Source of the DNA: DATDSR01 sp036517855
GTDB taxonomy: Bacteria > Patescibacteriota > Minisyncoccia > Phycocordibacterales > DATDSR01
Length of the DNA stretch: 8,633 bases
NCBI GenBank assembly: GCA_036517855.1
Contig: DATDSR010000047.1
Location: forward strand, 1 to 8,633
Reading direction: 5' to 3'
This document shows, piece after piece, positions 1 through 5,093 of the stretch. Under the pieces are notes generated by a model. That model saw only the letters and a program-made list of their open reading frames with translations, searched no databases and was not told the origin of the DNA. Numbering within the stretch: position 1 is the stretch's first letter; every line of letters begins with the position of its first letter. Both the position numbers and the translations under genes were made by a program.

Positions 1-213
1 AACACCGGCTTTAAGGACCGCATTGGCATCTTCGAAGTGATCTTGGTTGATGACGCCATCGGTGAACTCATCGCCAGTAACCCGGGAGAAGGTGAGATTA
101 TGAAAGCCGCCCGAGTGCAGAAAATCCCCGACATGAGAGAAGACGGTATTATAAAACTCCTCCAAGGCCTAACAACCATTGAAGAACTCGAGAGAGTCGT
201 GGACCTGTCATGA
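1..213 (+). CDS. pilB: PilB/GspE-type type IV pilus assembly ATPase, C-terminal fragment
   Basis: This is the last 70 codons of an open frame that enters from the left edge and stops at TGA 211-213. The translation begins NTGFKDRIGIFEVILVDDAI and continues with an A-x-x-x-x-I-x-D-M-R-E-D-G-I-I-K-L-L-Q-G-x-T-T-I-E-E-L-E-R-V block. That is the usual C-terminal signature of secretion ATPases of the PilB/GspE family (G-Y-K-G-R-x-G-I-x-E-V, then D-G-x-x-K-x-x-x-G-x-T-x-x-E-E-x-x-R-V). These cytoplasmic hexameric ATPases power pilus extension or type II secretion. The Walker motifs lie outside the window, so PilB and GspE cannot be separated. PilB is preferred because type IV pili are common in the inferred lineage. 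The expected partners pilT and pilC do not follow; instead a four-helix-bundle gene begins 4 bp after the stop. Confidence 0.88.
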   Translation, partial: NTGFKDRIGIFEVILVDDAIGELIASNPGEGEIMKAARVQKIPDMREDGIIKLLQGLTTIEELERVVDLS

Positions 214-217
214 ATAC

Positions 218-658
218 ATGGTAAATACCCAAGTATCAAAGTTCAAAGCCCAACCAAGCACCAAGTCACAAGTTCCAAGTGGAAAGGCTTATGATTTGGG
301 AGAACGCGCGGCAAATTTCGGTGGGGAAATTATCGACTTTTGTCGCTCTTTGCCACAAGACAATGTGACCAAACCTCTCATTAGCCAACTGGTTAGAGCT
401 GGCACAAGCATTGGCGCTAATTATGCCGAAGCGGACGAGGCAAGTTCGCGCAAAGATTTTATAAACAAAGTTTGCATCGCCAAGAAAGAAGCGCGCGAAA
501 CTCGCTATTGGTTACAAATGATCGCCCGGGCACTTCCGTCCCATGAGAACAAAGCTAGGGAGCTTGGCAAAGAAGCCCAGGAGCTCAATCTGATACTTGC
601 CGCCATCGTTCGTAATACAAAAGAAAATGCCCGCCAAAACGAACCCCTTGATACTTAG
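218..658 (+). CDS. Four-helix-bundle protein, 23S rRNA intervening-sequence (S23/TIGR02436) type
   Basis: The 146-residue product contains YDLGERAANFGGEIIDFCRS, then LISQLVRAGTSIGANYAEAD-E-A-S-S-R-K-D-F, then KKEARETRYWLQM and a final long helix. This matches the family first known from ORFs inside 23S rRNA intervening sequences and related in fold to the Avd accessory proteins of diversity-generating retroelements. Members are small, basic, all-helical and probably bind nucleic acid as oligomers; no enzymatic activity is established. ATG 218 is chosen because it is the first ATG after the pilB stop and gives the usual family length plus a basic tail. A TTG at 179 would overlap pilB. No clear SD is visible. 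Residues 4-21 (K/S/Q/P-rich) are encoded by the left arm of an inverted repeat whose right arm begins 2 bp after the stop, so gene and repeat appear to travel together. Confidence 0.85.
   Translation: MVNTQVSKFKAQPSTKSQVPSGKAYDLGERAANFGGEIIDFCRSLPQDNVTKPLISQLVRAGTSIGANYAEADEASSRKDFINKVCIAKKEARETRYWLQMIARALPSHENKARELGKEAQELNLILAAIVRNTKENARQNEPLDT
236..265 (-). repeat. Left arm of inverted repeat around the four-helix-bundle gene
   Basis: These 30 bases match the reverse complement of 661-690 at 26 of 30 positions, sharing a core CAAAGTTCAAAG. The arm lies inside the 5' end of the four-helix-bundle frame and encodes its basic N-terminal tail. It belongs to the same family as the longer direct repeats at 661-753 and 3678-3775, in opposite orientation. 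Confidence 0.8.
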
Positions 659-660
659 AA

Positions 661-753
661 CTTGGGGTTTGGTTGAGCTTTGAACTTTGGGTGTTTGGTC
701 ATTTCGTTCGCCTCTTGAATTTCCAAGCAATTTCTTCAGCTTGCACCGAAGTT
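661..753 (+). repeat. Direct repeat copy A (right arm of the four-helix element)
   Basis: Copy A starts 2 bp after the TAG stop of the four-helix-bundle gene and aligns along its whole length with 3678-3775. The first 30 bases agree at 26 positions. The last 39 (715-753 against 3737-3775, TTGAATTTCCAAGCAATT through CACCGAAGTT) differ at one position. A small insertion of 5 bp and a diverged patch lie in the middle. Its first 30 bases are also the inverted partner of 236-265. The rest of the gap, 754-778, shows no feature. Confidence 0.85.
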
Positions 754-778
754 CGGTAAGGACCGCGTGGTTAACTCT

Positions 779-2023
779 TCACCAGCTTTGGGTATATGAG
801 TAATTCTCGAGCTTCTGTAACCACTGGTATACGTTTTGTCCGCACTCAAGTCCCTTGATTGCCCCCGTGCTACCTGCAGATTCTTCATACCTTCGTATGT
901 ATCTAGTAAAATTGCGAATTTTAGCTTGAAAAACTTCTGGGCTTGAGATTAGTCTCCACGCATTAGGGTTGCAACGTAAGTAAATTGTAACTGTGAGCAA
1001 AAAATGTGCTTTATACTGAGGGGAGTTGTACCATGGTTTCCAGACATCGGACACTTCTGCGTTTATCACGCTCGAGAATACCTTTGAAGTCCAAAATTTT
1101 CCTGCGCTGTTGTTTATTAAAATATTTGATAAATGACCAGAATCAAGTTTCCCTGCGTAAATGGCCAAATAAGACGCGTAGCATCGACCAAAGTTGGGAT
1201 CCTCGATGCCATTCAGAAGCTCATGCAAAAATTCGCCATAATACAGGGGGTTGTTTAGATAGTGGATCAGGCGCAGGCGGGCTCGATATGCTAAATATGT
1301 CGATAATTTGGTGTTGTCGAAGGTCGCATATTCATTCATTTTCCCGACGAGACTGCTCACTTTTTCTGAATTCCATATTGGAGAAAGTTGAAAAATGCCG
1401 CTAATTTTTTCAAATCTTTTGATTGTCTCGCCATTAAAATTGCTGGCACCACTAAGCAAGCGTAAATCAACAAGTGCTTGCTCGGCGATCATTAGAGCGG
1501 CTTCTTTTATGGCCTCGGTTGCTTCTGCGTAACGTTGGTCCGCCGAAATACTCCATTTATTCCTTTGAGTAAATTCAACGTCAGTGTGGTGCCACCCCCC
1601 CTGTGTAAAATTTTCTGTAAGGTAATCAGCCACAAGGCGTGAGGCGTTGTCTCTAGAACGGGCAACCTCAAGAAGCACTATCATCCTTAGTTTCGGAACG
1701 GCATTTTTAAGAAGATCGGACACAACTTTCGCTTCCTCTCGAGGCCATAAGTTTGATAGTATCCCCCAGAAATCGTGGTATGAACATTCCTCCGAGTATT
1801 TACCCAGGAGAAAACGTGTCTTATCGAAATCGTTGAACCATAGGTACTTATTGTTCAGAATCCTTTGCGCGGCAATGAAGGTTTTTTTGCCAATTCGCAG
1901 AGATTCAGGTAATTTTGAGACATATTCATAATCCTGACTTAAATAGCGGTGGATGGCTTCTTTGGCTAACTCATTACAAGTTTGGGGGGTGCTATACGAC
2001 AACTCTTGGGGTTTTTCAAACAT
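779..2023 (-). CDS. Unrecognised 414-residue alpha-helical protein
   Basis: I do not recognise this family. The product is soluble-looking, with no signal peptide or membrane segment, and is built of successive amphipathic helices rich in Leu, Tyr, Trp and Asn (for example LSTYLAYRARLRLIHYLNNP, then YYGEFLHELLNGIEDPNFG and CYASYLAIYAGKLD). The pattern recalls HEAT- or TPR-like helical-repeat scaffolds, but no repeat consensus is clear. No catalytic motif was found. ATG 2021-2023 is the first start in the frame and has no clear SD. The gene is transcribed divergently from the small Cys/His protein gene, 86 bp away, and its TGA stop (779-781) lies 25 bp beyond repeat copy A. The uninterrupted 414-codon frame supports a real gene. 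Its place between two direct repeats and its apparently higher A+T content suggest accessory, possibly transferred, cargo. Confidence 0.75.
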   Translation of the reverse strand: MFEKPQELSYSTPQTCNELAKEAIHRYLSQDYEYVSKLPESLRIGKKTFIAAQRILNNKYLWFNDFDKTRFLLGKYSEECSYHDFWGILSNLWPREEAKVVSDLLKNAVPKLRMIVLLEVARSRDNASRLVADYLTENFTQGGWHHTDVEFTQRNKWSISADQRYAEATEAIKEAALMIAEQALVDLRLLSGASNFNGETIKRFEKISGIFQLSPIWNSEKVSSLVGKMNEYATFDNTKLSTYLAYRARLRLIHYLNNPLYYGEFLHELLNGIEDPNFGRCYASYLAIYAGKLDSGHLSNILINNSAGKFWTSKVFSSVINAEVSDVWKPWYNSPQYKAHFLLTVTIYLRCNPNAWRLISSPEVFQAKIRNFTRYIRRYEESAGSTGAIKGLECGQNVYQWLQKLENYSYTQSW

Positions 2024-2065
2024 ACGTACATACTATGCCCAGAGCACGTTCTTTGCAACGCGCCG

Positions 2066-2085
2066 TTGTCTCAATCCCGAGACAA
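2066..2085. promoter_or_regulatory. Perfect inverted repeat in the divergent intergenic region
   Basis: TTGTCTC (2066-2072) and GAGACAA (2079-2085) are perfect reverse complements separated by 6 bp. They sit between the start of the 414-residue minus-strand gene (2023) and the small plus-strand gene (2110). This could be an operator controlling both genes or a 5'-leader hairpin of the small gene. No convincing -35/-10 pair was found around it. Confidence 0.35.
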
Positions 2086-2095
2086 GCAAATCTTC

Positions 2096-2102
2096 GAGGA
2101 GG
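2096..2102 (+). promoter_or_regulatory. Strong Shine-Dalgarno site deciding the start of the 73-residue protein
   Basis: GAGGAGG lies 7 bp before ATG 2110-2112. This fixes that ATG rather than the upstream in-frame or alternative-frame starts at 1915 and 1953, which would run through the oppositely oriented gene. Confidence 0.7.
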
Positions 2103-2109
2103 ACAAGTA

Positions 2110-2331
2110 ATGAGTGGGCTAGGCGGACCATGCATACCACCTTGGCCGAGTAGTGGGTCATCTTCAGATCGCACTCCGGCGCAGAAGGATTACGATAGGA
2201 AGCTTAAGGAACAAGAACAAGCAGAGTGCAAGCACCACTGGGAGACAAAAAAGGAGCGTTGGTGGGATAGCGACTCGAAGTCTTGGAGGGAGAGAAAATA
2301 CAAGGTGTGCTCTAAAGACTGTGGTGCCTAA
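2110..2331 (+). CDS. Small Cys/His-containing protein, probable zinc-binding mini-protein
   Basis: The 73-residue product has a Gly/Pro/Ser-rich start, a charged helix around residues 25-39 (KDYDRKLKEQEQAE), and a C-terminal module C40-x-H42-H43-W followed after 23 residues by C67-x3-C71-G. The C-x-H-x-W ... R-x-x-x-V-C-x-x-x-C-G layout resembles short single zinc-ribbon proteins often annotated as hypothetical, although the usual second pair is C-x2-C. Zinc binding is inferred. The gene is its own transcription unit: strong SD at 2096-2102 and intrinsic terminator at 2367-2396. It diverges from the 414-residue gene. Tryptophan-rich and charged residues surround the putative metal site. I cannot assign a function; a partner of the neighbouring orphan gene is only a guess from position. 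Confidence 0.65.
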   Translation: MSGLGGPCIPPWPSSGSSSDRTPAQKDYDRKLKEQEQAECKHHWETKKERWWDSDSKSWRERKYKVCSKDCGA

Positions 2332-2366
2332 CTCGCGTCTAGACGTCGTAGGCATAGCTTTTCTAG

Positions 2367-2396
2367 GCGGGGTCCGTGGGGATCCCGCTTTTTCTT
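2367..2396 (+). terminator. Rho-independent terminator after the 73-residue protein gene
   Basis: GCGGGGTCC (2367-2375) pairs with GGATCCCGC (2380-2388), a 9-bp stem with one G-U pair and a GTGG loop. It is followed directly by TTTTTCTT (2389-2396). It lies 35 bp after the stop at 2331 and separates this small gene from the next one. Confidence 0.85.
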
Positions 2397-2435
2397 AAAA
2401 TTAAGGTAAGGCAATTAGTGTTATATTTAGAATAT

Positions 2436-3677
2436 ATGAAGACTCCCATTGTTGGTACAGTTGTTTTATTTACGCTCCTTGCCAGTGCTACATTCTTAGT
2501 GCTCACAAAGTATAGCGTCAACCAACCCACACAACACGAGCTTACCTCGAAGATTGACCTGTGCGTAAGTGGTGAAGAATTACCTATTGCCAAGATGCCA
2601 AGGCGTTTTAACCCCAACAAGTATTATGTTGAAAATTGCGAAGGACTTGTTACCGAAGATTTCGATGATGACGGAAATTCTGACTACGCAATCCCGGTTT
2701 TTCTTTCAGTCTCCAACATAACTCATGGCATCTGGCTTTTCGACGCTTCTAATGGAATGTATGAAAAGGTTGGTGAGGTGCCAGAGATGCCGAGCAAAAC
2801 AGGTAAGGCCGAGATTTCTGTAACGTACAAGTCAGGCAACCAAGTATGGGCCACGGATACCTACCGGATTTCGCTTCAGGGCCTTGAGCAACTTAACCAT
2901 CACGAATCGACGGCGACCAATAGTGAGAGCGGTTGGCAGACCTACCGCAACGGAAAATATGGGTTTGAGGTGACGTATCCGTTAGAGCTACAAGCTTCCG
3001 AGGAAAATCTGAGTCCGGGCTATACGCTTCTGATGATTTCAATACGCGATCTCTCTCGAGTGCCATTGATGCGTGTTGATATACATGACAGGAATTCTTT
3101 TAGAATTGGTACTCGTGATTGGGAACCCCTAGACATTGGAGGGAAAAAATTAGACATAACGTGTGGCAAAGAGCGTAACCCGAATACATACAATTGTGAA
3201 ATTGCAGGATTTTTCAATGATGATCTTGCCTTCTACATTCTTAGCAGTAAAGATCCGAGAAAAGATTCTTTAACATACCAAGTTCTATCCACCCTTCGTT
3301 TTTTTGAACCACTGGCATCCTTACCAATCACCTGCACAGATCAACAAGAAGGGGCGCCTGTTATAGCTTCATTGTCCGACTACTCTGGCCCGGTTGGGAT
3401 GAGGCTTGAAATCAGCGGTTGTAATTTTCCCGGATTTGAAGGAGACAAAAATGCGTGGATTGAAAACGGTTTTGGCATAAAAGGTATTCTTTACGGAGAG
3501 AATGGATCAACAGATGAACTTTTGAGAGTTACCTTAGGATCACCGCTGTGCCAGAAAGACACCTCATACAGTGGTCTACCCTGCGACACATGGCTTACTT
3601 TGACATCAGGCGTTTACAAAATTTACGCAATGCCTTGGGGGAAGAAGAGCAACGAAGTAACTTTCACTATAAAATAG
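2436..3677 (+). CDS. Membrane-anchored extracytoplasmic protein with C-terminal IPT/TIG-like domain
   Basis: This is a 413-residue protein. Residues 3-25 (PIVGTVVLFTLLASATFLVL plus flanks) form one hydrophobic signal-anchor segment, so most of the chain should lie outside the membrane. Residues 75-83, D-F-D-D-D-G-N-S-D, look like an FG-GAP/dockerin-style calcium loop. Residues 166-290 run from a WQTYRNGKYGFEVTYP motif to YQVLSTLRFF, a layout seen in PsbP-like extracytoplasmic domains of CPR proteins. Residues 308-411 resemble an IPT/TIG immunoglobulin-like fold (PVIASLSDYSGPVGMRLEISG). Cysteines are scattered through the exported part. ATG 2436 precedes the anchor; GTG 2418 is an alternative, 6 bp after AAGGTAAGG, and adds six residues. 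An upstream GTG at 2376 lies inside the terminator stem-loop and is rejected. The role is unknown; a surface or adhesion-related one is an inference. Confidence 0.7.
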   Translation: MKTPIVGTVVLFTLLASATFLVLTKYSVNQPTQHELTSKIDLCVSGEELPIAKMPRRFNPNKYYVENCEGLVTEDFDDDGNSDYAIPVFLSVSNITHGIWLFDASNGMYEKVGEVPEMPSKTGKAEISVTYKSGNQVWATDTYRISLQGLEQLNHHESTATNSESGWQTYRNGKYGFEVTYPLELQASEENLSPGYTLLMISIRDLSRVPLMRVDIHDRNSFRIGTRDWEPLDIGGKKLDITCGKERNPNTYNCEIAGFFNDDLAFYILSSKDPRKDSLTYQVLSTLRFFEPLASLPITCTDQQEGAPVIASLSDYSGPVGMRLEISGCNFPGFEGDKNAWIENGFGIKGILYGENGSTDELLRVTLGSPLCQKDTSYSGLPCDTWLTLTSGVYKIYAMPWGKKSNEVTFTIK

Positions 3678-3775
3678 CTTGGGATTTGATTGGGCTTTGA
3701 ATTTTGGGTGTTTGGGGTTTCGCCTTCGCTAGCAAATTGAATTTCCAAGCAATTTCTTCGGCTTGCACCGAAGTT
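3678..3775 (+). repeat. Direct repeat copy B
   Basis: Copy B begins immediately after the TAG stop (3675-3677) of the membrane-anchored protein gene and aligns end to end with 661-753. The first 30 bases share 26 identities and the last 39 share 38. It contains the hairpin CTTCGG-CTTGCA-CCGAAG (3756-3773), which in copy A is weakened by one mismatch. With copy A it brackets the island at 754-3677. Confidence 0.85.
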
Positions 3776-3881
3776 AAGCCTGCCATCTTAGGATGGGTGC
3801 AGAAACATGTAAACACGCCCATACCGTCCTATCGGGTAGGCCATGTGTCCCGCAGGCGGGACTAATTGCTTGGAAATTCAA
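3737..3881. repeat. 145-bp hairpin-rich segment bounded by perfect 18-bp inverted repeats
   Basis: TTGAATTTCCAAGCAATT (3737-3754) and AATTGCTTGGAAATTCAA (3864-3881) are exact reverse complements. Between them are three further stem-loops: CTTCGG/CCGAAG (3756-3773), CCATC/GATGG (3783-3796) and GTCCCGC/GCGGGAC (3847-3862). The layout resembles a non-autonomous MITE-like element or a structured intergenic repeat. The gap from 3678 to 3967 contains repeat copy B, this segment and the ruvB upstream region. No gene is visible in it. Confidence 0.6.
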
Positions 3882-3910
3882 GTTGCCAACAGCCAAAGCG
3901 TGGCTTCTAT

Positions 3911-3943
3911 TTGCAGAGAGCCTAGCATATCTTGCTATATAAG
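3911..3943 (+). promoter_or_regulatory. Possible ruvB promoter
   Basis: An AT-rich TATATAAG (3936-3943) could hold a -10 element. TTGCAG at 3911-3916 is a weak -35 candidate with a long 19-bp spacer. The element sits 25 bp upstream of the preferred ruvB start. This is a consensus comparison only, and the -35 match is poor. Confidence 0.25.
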
Positions 3944-3967
3944 TCAAGTGGTGGGAGAATGGGGCTA

Positions 3968-5014
3968 ATGGTACGAAAAGGTGCAATAAAAAAATCGGAG
4001 ATCGAAGACCGAAGCAACAGATCAGAACAAAAACTAGATGAAACTCACCTCGACTATACTCTGCGACCCAGTAGTTGGGATGAGTACATTGGACAAGGGG
4101 AGATTAAAGAGAATTTGCGCATAATGCTCACGGCGGCTCGCGAGCGCAAGCATCCGGCCGAACACATTTTGTTTTATGGTCCGCCGGGTTTGGGCAAGAC
4201 CACACTCGCCTGCTTGGTGGCCACTGAGATGGGCTCGCAGATTCGCATCACTTCAGGCCCGGCTATCGAACGCGTGGGTGACGTGGCCGCGATTTTAAAT
4301 AACCTCGGGCCTGGTGACGTGCTCTTCATCGACGAGATCCACAGGCTCAATAAAGTGATTGAAGAAGTTTTGTACCCCGCAATGGAGAGCGGCAAATTAA
4401 ACATCGTCATTGGCAAAGGCCCCTCGGCTCGCACTATCCAACTTGATTTGCCCCCATTTACTTTAGTGGCAGCCACCACGCGCGTGGCCGACATCTCGGC
4501 GCCCTTGCGTTCGCGTTTTGCCGGTGGCACATTTCGCCTCGAGTTTTATACTCAAGATGAGATCGCCGAGATTATAAAGCGCAGTGCCAAAATCTTGGGT
4601 ATGAAGATAGACAAAGCGGCCATAGATGAACTGGCCAAGCGCAGTCGCTTCACTCCGCGCGTTGCAAACCAATTGCTCAAACGCGCAAGAGACTTCGCCC
4701 AAGTGCACAAGCGCGAGCTTAACAAAGAGACGGTGAAAGAAGCGCTCGACCTGCTTGCCGTAGACGAACTTGGCCTCTCAAGCGGCGACCGCAAAATCTT
4801 GTCAGTCATAATCGAAAAGTTCGGCGGCGGCCCAGTAGGCGTCTCCACCATAGCCGCTGCCACCAGTGAAGAGCCGGCAACAATTGAAGAAGTTCACGAA
4901 CCGTATCTCCTGCAAATTGGCTTGATTGAGCGCACCCCGAGAGGCAGGATAGCGACCGAGGCCGCGTATAAAGTTGTCGGTCTACCTTACTCTGGTGAAC
5001 GAAGGCTGCTTTAA
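3968..5014 (+). CDS. ruvB: Holliday junction branch migration ATPase RuvB
   Basis: The 348-residue product matches RuvB in length and motif order. Walker A GPPGLGKTTLA is at residues 71-81, Walker B VLFIDEIHRL at 118-127, sensor 1 VAATTR at 167-172, an arginine-finger region PLRSRF at 179-184, sensor 2 FTPRVANQLLKRARD at 228-242, and the C-terminal winged-helix block GGGPVGVSTIAAAT with EEPATIEEVHEPYLLQIGLI at 287-320. RuvB forms hexameric rings on DNA and, with RuvA and RuvC, drives Holliday-junction migration in recombinational repair. ATG 3968 is preferred (GGGAG at 3953-3957 lies 10 bp upstream). ATG 3959 would leave almost no SD spacing, and TTG 3932 is less likely. The gene stands alone here without ruvA or ruvC and is convergent with the sigma-factor gene, a terminator hairpin lying between them. 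Confidence 0.96.
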   Translation: MVRKGAIKKSEIEDRSNRSEQKLDETHLDYTLRPSSWDEYIGQGEIKENLRIMLTAARERKHPAEHILFYGPPGLGKTTLACLVATEMGSQIRITSGPAIERVGDVAAILNNLGPGDVLFIDEIHRLNKVIEEVLYPAMESGKLNIVIGKGPSARTIQLDLPPFTLVAATTRVADISAPLRSRFAGGTFRLEFYTQDEIAEIIKRSAKILGMKIDKAAIDELAKRSRFTPRVANQLLKRARDFAQVHKRELNKETVKEALDLLAVDELGLSSGDRKILSVIIEKFGGGPVGVSTIAAATSEEPATIEEVHEPYLLQIGLIERTPRGRIATEAAYKVVGLPYSGERRLL

Positions 5015-5024
5015 TCTTTATGTT

Positions 5025-5062
5025 AAAAGGATAGGACCGGCAGTTGCTGAACCGCCGGTCCT
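5025..5062 (-). terminator. Hairpin terminator between convergent ruvB and sigma-factor genes
   Basis: AGGACCGGC (5033-5041) and GCCGGTCCT (5054-5062) form a perfect 9-bp stem with a 12-nt loop that can itself pair (GTT/AAC). Read on the minus strand, a run of four T (5028-5025) follows after four bases, which suits the sigma-factor transcript ending at 5094. The plus strand has no T run after the stem, so action on ruvB is possible but less clear. Confidence 0.65.
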
Positions 5063-5093
5063 CGCGTATAGGCCAATGGCCCTGACGCTACAC

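Noticed and set aside
1006..1404. 132-codon plus-strand frame
   Set aside because: It lies antisense inside the 414-residue gene, has low-complexity composition with many Arg/Ser/Cys, no SD and no recognisable motif. The frame at 1647-1931 is rejected for the same reasons.
2164..2355. 63-codon minus-strand frame that looks hydrophobic
   Set aside because: It is the complement of the Arg/Lys-rich small protein gene, whose reverse reading gives Leu/Phe/Pro-rich sequence. The plus frame has the strong SD and terminator.
3847..3862. GTCCCGC/GCGGGAC hairpin as an intrinsic terminator
   Set aside because: The stem is strong but there is no T run on either side and the loop is only 2 nt, so it is reported as part of the structured repeat segment instead.
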